64,000 nucleotides of DNA from Bacillus subtilis (GTDB lineage Bacteria; Pseudomonadota; Alphaproteobacteria; Rhizobiales; Rhizobiaceae): the NCBI GenBank assembly GCA_021733665.1, contig JAHREI010000004.1, forward strand, positions 124,001 to 188,000, written 5' to 3'. A model generated the notes under the pieces. That model saw nothing but the letters and a program-made list of their open reading frames with translations. It did not search any database and was not told where the DNA came from. Of the stretch, positions 8,209 through 18,079 are shown piece by piece. Made by a program: the position numbers and the translations under genes. Every line of letters starts with the position of its first letter. The first letter of the stretch is position 1.

Positions 8209-8320
8209 ATCTTAGTGATGCGTCTCCTCCTCCCATTGCGCATCCTAAGTGTTCCCCTCGAAGGCTTGTCCATATGACGCCTTCAAAATTCCAAGCCGGG
8301 CTTATGTCCGGCTTTTTTTT
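8209..8320 (+). ncRNA. AbcR-family (alpha-r15-like) trans-acting small RNA
   Basis: Predicted RNA of about 112 bases, the size of AbcR RNAs, which silence ABC-transporter and other mRNAs with Hfq. The 5' part folds as a long hairpin: CTTAG and GATGCG at 8211-8221 pair with CGCATC and CTAAG at 8240-8250. The hairpin exposes a loop rich in C and U (TCTCCTCCTCCC) able to pair with Shine-Dalgarno sequences. A single-stranded A/U-rich stretch follows, then a strong terminator (AAGCCGGGC-TTAT-GTCCGGCTT with eight T residues, 8293-8320). It has its own promoter and lies next to vtlR, the known activator of AbcR2 in Brucella. Family membership is inferred from structure and position; the exact 5' end is a guess. 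Confidence 0.65.
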
Positions 8321-8442
8321 GTCCAAATTTCTGTCTGTCTATGCGCGCATTGTTTGTTATGCGACGTGCTAATCTGTCGGCATCGTTGCGGTATTTATAC
8401 GATCACTATGTAGTGCGCACTTATCGGTGATCTGCATAAAGA

Positions 8443-8478
8443 AAAACTCCCGAACGGTGCGTACCGTTCGGGAGTTTT
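8443..8478. terminator. Bidirectional terminator of aatA
   Basis: Perfect 16-base stem (AAAACTCCCGAACGGT and its complement) with a GCGT loop. It gives a T-run on either strand and lies 22 bases beyond the aatA stop codon. Confidence 0.9.
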
Positions 8479-8500
8479 GGATGCTTAACAATAAAGCGGA

Positions 8501-10171
<1,671 letters not shown>

Positions 10172-10381
10172 TTACATTGCAACGAGGTTGTCGGCAGATG
10201 AACGACCAGAGCGGCGGTCCTGCACGATTTCGTAAGAGACTTTCTGGCCTTCATCGAGCTGAGCCAGGCCAGCGCGCTGTACAGCGGAGATGTGAACGAA
10301 CACGTCTGTGCCGCCCTGATCAGGCTGAATAAAACCGAAACCCTTGGTCGTGTTGAACCACTTAACTGTTCCCGTAGTCAT
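10172..10381 (-). CDS. Cold-shock-domain protein (CspA type)
   Basis: Small nucleic-acid chaperone of 69 residues that binds single-stranded RNA and DNA through one OB fold. RNP-1 (KGFGFIQP) and RNP-2 (VFVHISAV) are both intact. The [10 protein letters not shown] start is the family N-terminus and has GAAGGA nine bases upstream; the longer open frame adds 31 unrelated residues. A good promoter sits about 140 bases further upstream, so the mRNA has a long 5' untranslated region, a hallmark of cold-inducible csp genes. Which of the several Csp paralogues this is cannot be told. Confidence 0.95.
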   Translation of the reverse strand: MTTGTVKWFNTTKGFGFIQPDQGGTDVFVHISAVQRAGLAQLDEGQKVSYEIVQDRRSGRSSADNLVAM

Positions 10382-10525
10382 GGGAAATTCCTTCAAGTTC
10401 ATAGTAAATTCAGGTTCACCCATGAAGGTGTTCCCGGTGGATCGAAGTAATTGATGGAAGATGATGAGATGCAAGGCGTTGCCGTGCGGGCCGCAAAATC
10501 ACTCGACCGAAAATTCGATGAAGTT

Positions 10526-10554
10526 AACATATGCGACATTATTGACCAATACAA
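10526..10554 (-). promoter_or_regulatory. Predicted csp promoter
   Basis: On the minus strand, TTGTAT (complement of 10549-10554) and TATGTT (complement of 10526-10531) are 17 bases apart. The predicted start is near 10518, giving a leader of about 137 bases. Confidence 0.5.
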
Positions 10555-10681
10555 GGCGGGCGCTCACGAATTCTCGCACGAGGTGAGAATAATTTTTTGA
10601 GCTATATCTGTAACTTGCAGGATTATTCACTTGAAGCAATGTTTGGCGGGATGATTTATTTTCTTAAATTAAGGTAAGAAA

Positions 10682-10712
10682 AAAGGCAGCCGGTAAAGGC
10701 TGCCTTTCTGAA
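10682..10712 (-). terminator. carB terminator
   Basis: AAAGGCAGCC and GGCTGCCTTT arms with a six-base loop. On the minus strand the stem is followed by a T-run, 29 bases beyond the carB stop. Confidence 0.85.
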
Positions 10713-10735
10713 ATGGTCTTTAATTCAGCCTTATA

Positions 10736-13700
10736 TCAGGCTTTCTTGAAGTAGTCCTGCAATGGGCGAACTTCGAGAGAACCGGCCTTCAGCGCAGCGA
10801 TTGCTTCTGATACGGCTTCAGCACCGGCCATAGTGGTATAATATGGCAGCTTGTGCATCAGGGCGGCACGACGGATCGACTTGCTGTCGGAAACCGCGCT
10901 CACACTGTCTGTGGTGTTGAAGACGATGTGAACCTGACGATTGCGGATGGCGTCTTCAATATGCGGACGGCCTTCCTGAACTTTGTTGATCTTAGTGGCT
11001 TCGATGCCCTGTTCGGCCAGATAGCGCTGTGTGCCGCCGGTTGCCAGAATTTTGAAGCCGAGATCAGCCAGACGCTTAACGGCCGAGACGATACGGGATT
11101 TGTCCTGATCGCGCACGGACACGAAGAGTGTACCGTCACGCGGCAGATCAACACCCGCACCGAGCTGTGCTTTTGCGAAAGCCAGCGGGTAATCATAGTC
11201 AATCCCCATGACTTCACCGGTCGAGCGCATTTCAGGGCCGAGCAGGGTGTCTACACCCGGGAAGCGTGCAAACGGGAACACGGCTTCTTTAACAGCGATG
11301 TGGCGCTGTGCTTTCACGTCTGGCTTGCCGCCATAGGCTGCGAGTGCCTGTTCAAGGCTTTCACCGGCCATAATGCGTGCTGCAACTTTGGCAATCGGAG
11401 TACCGTTGGTTTTAGCAACGAAAGGAACGGTACGCGATGCACGCGGGTTGACCTCAAGCACATAGATCACATTGTCTTTGATCGCATATTGCACGTTCAT
11501 CAGACCGCCGACATTGAGCGCCTTGGCCATAGCAATGGTCTGGCGTTCAAGTTCAGCAACGATTTCATCGCTCAATGTGTGAACCGGCAGGGAGCAAGCG
11601 GAGTCACCGGAGTGAATACCTGCTTCTTCAATATGTTCCATGATACCGGCAACATAGGCGTCTTTACCGTCGCAGAGGCAGTCGACATCCACTTCGATTG
11701 CATCGGTCAGATAGGTATCAAACAGCAGCGGGTTTTTGCCCAGCAGCGTGTTGATCTGGCCGGTTTTATCGTTCGGATATTTGGCTTTAATATCTTCTGT
11801 TACCAGTTCAGGAACGGTTTCCAGCAGATATTTCTGCAGCATACGTTCATCATGAATGATCTGCATAGCGCGGCCACCCAGAACATAGCTTGGGCGAACA
11901 ACCAGCGGGAAGCCGAGATCGCTGGCAATCAGACGTGCCTGCTCAACAGAATAAGCAATGCCGTTCTTCGGCTGGTTAAGGCCAAGCTTGATCAGCAGTT
12001 TCTGGAAGCGGTCACGGTCTTCTGCCAGATCAATCGCATCCGGCGAGGTGCCGAGGATCGGAATATTGGCTTTTTCGAGCGCATTTGCCAGTTTCAGCGG
12101 GGTCTGGCCGCCGAACTGTACGATAACGCCGTGCAGAGTGCCTTTTTCCTGCTCTTTGCGCAGAATTTCGATCACATCTTCATCGGTGAGCGGTTCGAAA
12201 TACAGACGGTCAGACGTATCATAGTCTGTCGAAACCGTTTCCGGATTACAGTTGATCATGATCGCTTCGTAGCCGGCATCGCTCAGCGCGAAGGCCGCAT
12301 GGCAGCAACAATAGTCAAACTCGATACCCTGACCGATACGGTTAGGGCCGCCGCCGAGAATAACAACCTTTTTACGATCAGACACACCGGCTTCACAGGC
12401 ATCACCTGCTGCAAATGGTGTTTCATAGGTTGAATACATATAGGCGGTCGGGGATGCGAATTCCGCAGCGCAGGTATCAATGCGCTTGAAAATCGGATGC
12501 ACGCTCAGATCCGCACGATGCTTGGCAACATCTTTGGCATCTTTACGGATAAGACCGGCAAGGCGGCTGTCCGAGAAGCCCATAGCTTTCAGATGACGCA
12601 TATTTTCGGCATCCTGCGGCAGGCCGTGTTCGCGTACACGCTCTTCGGTCGCAACGATTTCAGCCATCTGCTCAAGGAACCAAGGATCGATTTTGCAGGC
12701 TGCGTGAATTTCATCCAGCGGCATGCCAAGGCGCATAGCCTGTGCAACCATACGCAGACGATCCTGCGTCGGAGTACCGATAGCAGCGCGGATTGCGCTT
12801 TTTTCATCGCCGTCTTCGATATTCGGAATAGCGATTTCATCAAGACCGGTCAGGCCGGTTTCAAGGCCGCGCAGGGCTTTCTGCAAGCTTTCCTGGAAAG
12901 TACGGCCGATGGCCATAACTTCACCAACCGACTTCATCGCGGTGGTCAGAACATTGTTGGCGCCCGGGAATTTTTCGAAAGCGAAGCGCGGGATTTTGGT
13001 GACAACATAGTCAATGCTTGGTTCAAACGAAGCAGGTGTTGCGCCGCCGGTAATATCGTTTTCCAGCTCATCCATGGTGTAGCCGACAGCCAGCTTGGCA
13101 GCAACTTTAGCAATCGGGAAACCGGTTGCTTTAGAGGCCAGAGCAGACGAACGCGATACGCGCGGGTTCATTTCGATAACGATCAGACGGCCGTTTTCAG
13201 GATTAACTGCGAACTGCACGTTTGAGCCACCGGTTTCAACGCCGATTTCACGCAGAACTGCGATCGAAGCATCGCGCATGATCTGATATTCTTTATCAGT
13301 CAGCGTCAGGGCAGGGGCAACTGTGATACTGTCACCGGTGTGAACGCCCATCGGGTCGATATTTTCGATTGAGCAGATGATGATGCAGTTGTCCGCTTTA
13401 TCACGCACAACTTCCATTTCGTATTCTTTCCAGCCGAGTACGGATTCTTCGATCAGTACTTCGGTGGTTGGCGAAGCATCAAGGCCGCCTTCTACAATTT
13501 CAAAGAATTCGGAGCGGTTATAGGCAATACCGCCGCCGGTGCCGCCAAGGGTGAAGCTCGGGCGGATAATCGCCGGCAGGCCAACATGATCAAGCGCCTG
13601 CGCTGCCATAGCCATAGCATGGGTCATATAGCGCTGCTTGCGATCAGTTTCGCCGAGCTGCCATTCGGTTTCCAGCTTGTCGAGCGCTTTGTCGAGATCG

Positions 13701-14227
13701 TCGCCGGAGAGCTTGGTTTTTAGCTCTTCACGTTTGATCTTATGCGCTTTGCGATCTTCGTCTTTTACATCCGTGGCATTGGCCAGCATAGATTTAGGTG
13801 TTTCGAGGCCGATTTTAGCCATAGCTTCGCGGAACAATGCGCGGTCTTCAGCTTTATCAATGGCTTTGGCGTCTGCGCCGATCATTTCCACATTGTAGCG
13901 GTCAAGCACGCCCATGCGTTTCAGTGAAAGCGCTGTATTCAGCGCTGTCTGGCCGCCCATGGTTGGCAGCAGGGCGTCCGGGCGTTCTTTGGCAATGATC
14001 TTGGCAACAACTTCCGGTGTGATCGGTTCAATATAAGTTGCATCTGCCAGATCTGGATCTGTCATGATGGTTGCCGGATTGGAGTTTACCAGAATGATCC
14101 GGTAGCCTTCTTCTTTGAGGGCTTTACAGGCCTGTGTACCTGAATAGTCAAACTCACATGCCTGACCGATAACAATTGGTCCCGCTCCGATAATCAGAAT
14201 CGATTTGATGTCTGTGCGTTTTGGCAT
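10736..14227 (-). CDS. carB: Carbamoyl-phosphate synthase large subunit
   Basis: Makes carbamoyl phosphate for arginine and pyrimidine synthesis, using ammonia delivered by CarA. The 1163-residue protein holds the two tandem ATP-grasp halves. The first opens with [18 protein letters not shown] and the second with [18 protein letters not shown]. The C-terminal MGS-like allosteric domain ([19 protein letters not shown]) is present. It is about 90 residues longer than E. coli CarB. Most of the excess is a charged, Lys/Glu-rich insertion at about residues 151-205 in the first ATP-grasp half, which I believe is usual in rhizobial enzymes. carA lies 1.5 kb away, separated by a metallopeptidase gene. 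A GC-rich leader hairpin precedes the start. Confidence 0.98.
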   Translation of the reverse strand: MPKRTDIKSILIIGAGPIVIGQACEFDYSGTQACKALKEEGYRIILVNSNPATIMTDPDLADATYIEPITPEVVAKIIAKERPDALLPTMGGQTALNTALSLKRMGVLDRYNVEMIGADAKAIDKAEDRALFREAMAKIGLETPKSMLANATDVKDEDRKAHKIKREELKTKLSGDDLDKALDKLETEWQLGETDRKQRYMTHAMAMAAQALDHVGLPAIIRPSFTLGGTGGGIAYNRSEFFEIVEGGLDASPTTEVLIEESVLGWKEYEMEVVRDKADNCIIICSIENIDPMGVHTGDSITVAPALTLTDKEYQIMRDASIAVLREIGVETGGSNVQFAVNPENGRLIVIEMNPRVSRSSALASKATGFPIAKVAAKLAVGYTMDELENDITGGATPASFEPSIDYVVTKIPRFAFEKFPGANNVLTTAMKSVGEVMAIGRTFQESLQKALRGLETGLTGLDEIAIPNIEDGDEKSAIRAAIGTPTQDRLRMVAQAMRLGMPLDEIHAACKIDPWFLEQMAEIVATEERVREHGLPQDAENMRHLKAMGFSDSRLAGLIRKDAKDVAKHRADLSVHPIFKRIDTCAAEFASPTAYMYSTYETPFAAGDACEAGVSDRKKVVILGGGPNRIGQGIEFDYCCCHAAFALSDAGYEAIMINCNPETVSTDYDTSDRLYFEPLTDEDVIEILRKEQEKGTLHGVIVQFGGQTPLKLANALEKANIPILGTSPDAIDLAEDRDRFQKLLIKLGLNQPKNGIAYSVEQARLIASDLGFPLVVRPSYVLGGRAMQIIHDERMLQKYLLETVPELVTEDIKAKYPNDKTGQINTLLGKNPLLFDTYLTDAIEVDVDCLCDGKDAYVAGIMEHIEEAGIHSGDSACSLPVHTLSDEIVAELERQTIAMAKALNVGGLMNVQYAIKDNVIYVLEVNPRASRTVPFVAKTNGTPIAKVAARIMAGESLEQALAAYGGKPDVKAQRHIAVKEAVFPFARFPGVDTLLGPEMRSTGEVMGIDYDYPLAFAKAQLGAGVDLPRDGTLFVSVRDQDKSRIVSAVKRLADLGFKILATGGTQRYLAEQGIEATKINKVQEGRPHIEDAIRNRQVHIVFNTTDSVSAVSDSKSIRRAALMHKLPYYTTMAGAEAVSEAIAALKAGSLEVRPLQDYFKKA

Positions 14228-14549
14228 GGCTCTATCCTGTGTTTAGCGCTTATTTGGCTCTGCGACAAAAGCCCGAACGGTAAGACCGTCGGGTTCAGAG
14301 GCTGTATGATGCGTCTGGGCTAAGCGTGTCTTATAGGTAATCAATCCACGGAAAGTAACCCCTTAAATGCGATATTTGCGAGAAAAACCGAGTTTATAAC
14401 AAATCTTATTGAAAATTGACCGGCTTGAGAGCGGTTTTAAAATGATCTGTGTTTGAACTTGGCTAAATTACATCGTGACAGAGTAGCGGGCACGGCTTTT
14501 CCGCTTTATTATGGCTAACACGGAATTGTGAAAAATAAGGAGAGCGCTG
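14228..14549. other. Divergent region carB / metallopeptidase
   Basis: Carries a hairpin at 14272-14293 in the carB leader and the AAGGAGAG ribosome-binding site of the metallopeptidase near 14540. No gene is seen. Confidence 0.5.
14272..14293 (-). promoter_or_regulatory. Hairpin in the carB leader
   Basis: On the minus strand CCCGACGGT-CTT-ACCGT(T)CGGG is followed by CTTTTG, about 50 bases before the carB ATG. The stem has one bulged base and only four T residues, so it could be a weak attenuator or merely a leader structure. Confidence 0.35.
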
Positions 14550-15482
14550 ATGCGCTGGCAAGGTCGCGAAGAGAGTGACAATGTTGAAGATCGTCGTGGT
14601 AATGGCGGAGGTTTAGGTGGTGGTCTAGGCCGTGGTGGTATGCGCGGCGGTGGTCTCGGTGGCCCCGGCTTTCGTGTTGTAAAAGGCGGCGGTTTCTCCG
14701 GTATTGTTATTATGGGTGTGATCGCGCTTGTTCTGTGGATGGCAGGCATCAATCCGCTGCCAATCCTGTTCGGCGATGGTTCGATCCAAAGCACACAAGG
14801 TTCCGGCAGTTATTCGAGCGGTGGGGCAACCGCTCCGCGCGCTGATGACGAAGCTGCTAAATTCAGCCGTGTTGTGCTGAAGGAAACCGAAGATGTCTGG
14901 AGCGGTATTTTTCAGGCTGCCGGTCAGACTTATAAAAAGCCGGTTTTGGTATTGTTTGATGGTCAGGTTAAATCTGCATGCGGTTTTGCCGGAGCTGCCT
15001 CGGGGCCGTTCTATTGCCCGGGTGACAACAAAGTTTACATCGATCTGAGCTTCTATAATGAACTGGATAAGCGTTTCGGCGCTTCAGGTGATTTTGCCCA
15101 TGCCTATGTGTTGGCGCATGAAGTCGGCCATCATGTTCAGAACCTGCTGGGCATTCTGCCGAAGTTCAACCAGATGCGTCAGAGCATGAGTGAAGCACAG
15201 TCCAATGCCATGTCTGTGCGTGTGGAGCTGCAAGCGGACTGCTTTGCCGGTGTCTGGGGTAAATATACCGAGCAGAAGGGCCTGCTGGAGCAGGGCGATC
15301 TCGAAGAAGCTCTGAATGCTGCCCATCAGATCGGTGATGATACTTTGCAAAAGCGTTCGCAGGGCTACGTCGTACCGGAAAGCTTCAACCACGGTACTTC
15401 CGAACAGCGCGCCAAATGGTTCAAACGCGGCTTCGATACCGGTAAGGTGGATGCCTGCGATACCTTCAACAACCCCGTATAA
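14550..15482 (+). CDS. YpfJ-family neutral zinc metallopeptidase
   Basis: Predicted membrane-anchored zinc protease of the family often annotated YpfJ/KPN_02809. The 310-residue product starts with a short charged segment and a glycine-rich tract (about residues 14-48). One transmembrane helix (about 50-70) follows, then the peptidase domain. The zinc motif HEVGHH near residue 190 supplies the histidines and catalytic glutamate. Downstream, LQADCFAGVWG provides the third-ligand region and HGTSEQRAKWFKRGF is the family's C-terminal signature. The glycine-rich N-terminus is usual for the family. It sits between carB and carA but is transcribed opposite to both. Physiological substrate unknown. 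Confidence 0.85.
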   Translation: MRWQGREESDNVEDRRGNGGGLGGGLGRGGMRGGGLGGPGFRVVKGGGFSGIVIMGVIALVLWMAGINPLPILFGDGSIQSTQGSGSYSSGGATAPRADDEAAKFSRVVLKETEDVWSGIFQAAGQTYKKPVLVLFDGQVKSACGFAGAASGPFYCPGDNKVYIDLSFYNELDKRFGASGDFAHAYVLAHEVGHHVQNLLGILPKFNQMRQSMSEAQSNAMSVRVELQADCFAGVWGKYTEQKGLLEQGDLEEALNAAHQIGDDTLQKRSQGYVVPESFNHGTSEQRAKWFKRGFDTGKVDACDTFNNPV

Positions 15483-15604
15483 GTATTCGGGCTCTGGCGG
15501 TCTGCAAATAGCGCCTTCCTGCGCTTCCGGTACTCACGTACTATAGTACGCTCCGTTCCGGTTCTCGTAAGACACTATTTTCGCCACGCCATCATCCCGA
15601 ATAC
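15483..15604. repeat. Long palindromic repeat, copy A
   Basis: Imperfect palindrome of about 122 bases with GTATTCGGG and CCCGAATAC ends and a central GTACTATAGTAC. It begins directly after the metallopeptidase stop codon. It shares the arm TGCAAATxGCG and core CTCACGTACTxTAGTACGCTCCG with copy B near 25155-25260; a decayed left arm lies near 51578-51615. Confidence 0.75.
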
Positions 15605-15643
15605 AACCTCGCGCTTGATAGAAAATCAAACTACGAACATAGA

Positions 15644-15670
15644 AAAGGCCGGTAAAAATCACCGGCCTTT
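15644..15670. terminator. Bidirectional terminator between metallopeptidase and carA
   Basis: AAAGGCCGGT and ACCGGCCTTT arms with a seven-base loop, in the gap between the two convergent genes. Confidence 0.85.
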
Positions 15671-15719
15671 ATTGTTTGTGCAATGTTTAAACTAAGCTGC
15701 GTCGCGCACCCTTTTAAGC

Positions 15720-16940
15720 TCAGGCCGCGTCGCGTTCCGGCAGCGGATCCTGACCCTTGCGTGCGCGGATCAGGTTGATGAAGCGACGGAACAGGTAGAA
15801 TGAATCTTCCGGACCCGGCGATGCTTCCGGATGGTGCTGTACCGAGAAGACCGGCTTGCCGATAATGCGCAGACCGCAATTGGTGCCGTCAAACAGCGAG
15901 ATATGTGTTTCTTCCACGCCAGCTGGCAGGCTGTCTGCATCCACTGCAAAGCCGTGGTTCATCGAAACGATTTCAACTTTACCGGTTGTATGGTCTTTAA
16001 CCGGATGGTTGCCGCCGTGATGACCCTGATGCATCTTCACAGTCTTGCCGCCTGCTGCCAGTGCCAGCATCTGGTGGCCGAGGCAGATACCAAACAGCGG
16101 AATGTCGGTTTCGATCAGTTTCTGGATGGTTGGTACGGCATATTCACCGGTAGCAGCCGGATCGCCAGGGCCGTTGGACAGGAACACGCCGTCCGGATTG
16201 TGTGCCAGAATATCTTCAGCCGATGCGGTTGCCGGAACGATTGTTACTTTACCGCCCAGATCAGCAAACAGACGCAGAATATTGCGTTTGATACCGTAGT
16301 CTACAGCAACAACATGGAACTGCTCATCAGCCTGATTGCTGTAGCCTTCGTTCCAGACCCATGACTTTTCTGTCCATACGGAAGACTGGCCGGATGTCAC
16401 ATTTTTGGCGAGGTCGAGATCAACCAGACCAGCCCACGCAGCCGCGCGCTTTTTCAAAGCCGGAATGTCGAAGTTGCCGCTCGGATCATGAGCGATGACG
16501 GCATTGGCTGCGCCTTTTTCACGGATCAGGGCGGTCAGTGCGCGTGTATCAATATTGCTGAGGCCGATAATGCCATGCTGTTTCAGCCATTTGTCAAAAT
16601 CCTGCGTGGAGCGGTAGTTTGACGGTGAGGTAATATCGGCTTTGAGAATGGTGCCGACTGCACCGGAGCGGCTGGCAGGATTGAGGCGCTCGCTGTCTTC
16701 TTCATTGGTGCCGACATTGCCGATATGCGGGAATGTGAAAGTTACGATCTGGCCTGTATAGGACGGATCTGTCAGAACTTCCTGATAGCCGGTGAGGGAG
16801 GTGTTGAAGCAGACTTCCGCTTCAATCGCACCGACTGCGCCGACGCCTTTGCCTTCGATAACAGTGCCATCTGCCAATACGAGAACAGCTGTAGGCTTGG
16901 AGGTCGTCCAGGGTGCAGTTTTCGGTGTGGTTTCGGTCAT
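15720..16940 (-). CDS. carA: Carbamoyl-phosphate synthase small subunit
   Basis: Class I glutamine amidotransferase subunit that hydrolyses glutamine and channels ammonia to CarB. The 406-residue protein has the CPSase small-subunit domain (about residues 20-155, with SLTGYQEVLTDPSYTGQIV) and a GATase domain. The nucleophile lies in GICLGHQML near residue 285, and the HPEASPGPED motif near residue 368 supplies the catalytic His and Glu. The start at MTETTPKTA follows AGGAG by eight bases; a longer frame adds 29 unrelated residues. It is convergent with the metallopeptidase and divergent from yqeY. Confidence 0.98.
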   Translation of the reverse strand: MTETTPKTAPWTTSKPTAVLVLADGTVIEGKGVGAVGAIEAEVCFNTSLTGYQEVLTDPSYTGQIVTFTFPHIGNVGTNEEDSERLNPASRSGAVGTILKADITSPSNYRSTQDFDKWLKQHGIIGLSNIDTRALTALIREKGAANAVIAHDPSGNFDIPALKKRAAAWAGLVDLDLAKNVTSGQSSVWTEKSWVWNEGYSNQADEQFHVVAVDYGIKRNILRLFADLGGKVTIVPATASAEDILAHNPDGVFLSNGPGDPAATGEYAVPTIQKLIETDIPLFGICLGHQMLALAAGGKTVKMHQGHHGGNHPVKDHTTGKVEIVSMNHGFAVDADSLPAGVEETHISLFDGTNCGLRIIGKPVFSVQHHPEASPGPEDSFYLFRRFINLIRARKGQDPLPERDAA

Positions 16941-17545
16941 AAAGGCACTCCTGATCAAAATTGCGCGCTGTGCTGTTGAGCATGTTGCGTCCGGAACCGG
17001 CTGGATGGCCGGCGGTCTGAACGGCAACTATGTATTATATGTGCAGAGTCAACCCGGTATGATAAACACCAGGTGTGCAAAAACGCGCCGGATACAATAA
17101 GCCCCGTCGCGAGAATGAATAAAATCTTCTGCTAAGATTAACAATGTAAAGAAAACTGAGCCTGCGGTCAATTCCTGATCGGGGTGTTTTCCCGAGAAAA
17201 GCGGATGAAGAGCTGAAAAACGACCGGAAAGCTCGTAATTATCTGTTTTCAGCCTATATGAAGCAGACAGGGACTTGAAGAAAAATCCCGTGTGCACTTT
17301 CGCCTTGATAGTCAATTGCGCTATAAGGCCAGTGATTTGCTTATTCCGGCCAGCTTTATCGACTGCAGAAGCGTTTCGCTTTTACGCATAGCGCATGTTT
17401 CTGTTCCTTTAAATGCAGCGCGATTTTTGCACTCAAAAGACTGTTTGAGTGCTGCGACTTCTGTGCTGAGCCTGTGCCGGATTTTATAAATTTAACAGAC
17501 CGGATAACGAATATACGATTACTATCCTGTCCAAGGAGATAAGAC
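16941..17545. other. Divergent intergenic region carA / yqeY
   Basis: About 600 bases with no credible gene. It contains the carA leader, with a TATAAT-like box on the minus strand near 17035, and the yqeY ribosome-binding site AAGGAG just before 17546. Short open frames here have no protein-like character. I see no riboswitch or attenuator. Confidence 0.5.
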
Positions 17546-18001
17546 ATGCTGCGTCAGGAAATTTCTCAAGCTCTGACAACGGCTATGAAAGCCCATGAAA
17601 AAATGCGTGCTTCAACGCTGCGCCTGATTATGGCTGCACTGAAGGATCGCGACATTGCCAATCGCGGTGCAGGCAAAGATCCTGTGTCGGATGATGAAAT
17701 TCTGGCGATCCTTGCGAAGATGATCAAGCAGCGTGAAGAATCCGCCAAAATGTACGAAGAAGGCAATCGTATTGAACTGGCAGAAACTGAACGTGCGGAA
17801 ATTGCCATTATTAAAGAATTTCTGCCGCAGCAACTGAGCGATGAAGAAGTTCGCGCCAATAGTGCCGCAGCAATTGCAGAAATCGGTGCTGAAGGCCTAC
17901 GCGATATGGGTAAGGTGATGGCGGTTCTTAAAGAGCGCTATACCGGCCAGATGGACTTCGCTAAAGCCAGTGCTGTTCTGAAAGAATTGCTGGGTAGCTA
18001 A
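17546..18001 (+). CDS. YqeY/GatB-like domain protein
   Basis: Small cytoplasmic protein of 151 residues made of the YqeY domain, which resembles the tRNA-binding tail of GatB. Hallmarks are MRASTLRLIMAALKDRDI near the start, the KQREESAKMYEEGNR helix, and the C-terminal IGAEGLRDMGKVMAVLKERYTGQMD segment. It is thought to be linked to tRNA or amidotransferase function, but its role is unproven. The start is preceded by AAGGAG. It normally lies between carA and dnaG in this group, as here, with a phosphate transporter inserted on the opposite strand. Confidence 0.9.
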   Translation: MLRQEISQALTTAMKAHEKMRASTLRLIMAALKDRDIANRGAGKDPVSDDEILAILAKMIKQREESAKMYEEGNRIELAETERAEIAIIKEFLPQQLSDEEVRANSAAAIAEIGAEGLRDMGKVMAVLKERYTGQMDFAKASAVLKELLGS

Positions 18002-18025
18002 GTTTAGCAGAATATACATTTTACT

Positions 18026-18060
18026 AAAAAAGCCGCGCTGGTGACAGCGCGGCTTTTTTT
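18026..18060. terminator. Bidirectional terminator yqeY / Na-Pi cotransporter
   Basis: AGCCGCGCT-GGTGAC-AGCGCGGCT stem with A- and T-runs on both sides, between two convergent genes. Confidence 0.9.
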
Positions 18061-18079
18061 GATGGAACGGAGAAGTGTT

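Larger units (their letters stand above)
10382..10735. other. csp leader and carB 3' region
   Basis: Contains the 5' untranslated leader and promoter of csp and, at 10682-10707, the carB terminator. No further gene is visible. Confidence 0.5.

Noticed and set aside
10853-12433. 526-codon frame antisense to carB
   Set aside because: Long only because of codon bias in carB on the other strand; His/Phe/Cys-rich composition is not protein-like.
17049-17315. 88-codon minus-strand frame upstream of carA
   Set aside because: No ribosome-binding site, domain or sensible composition; probably random.
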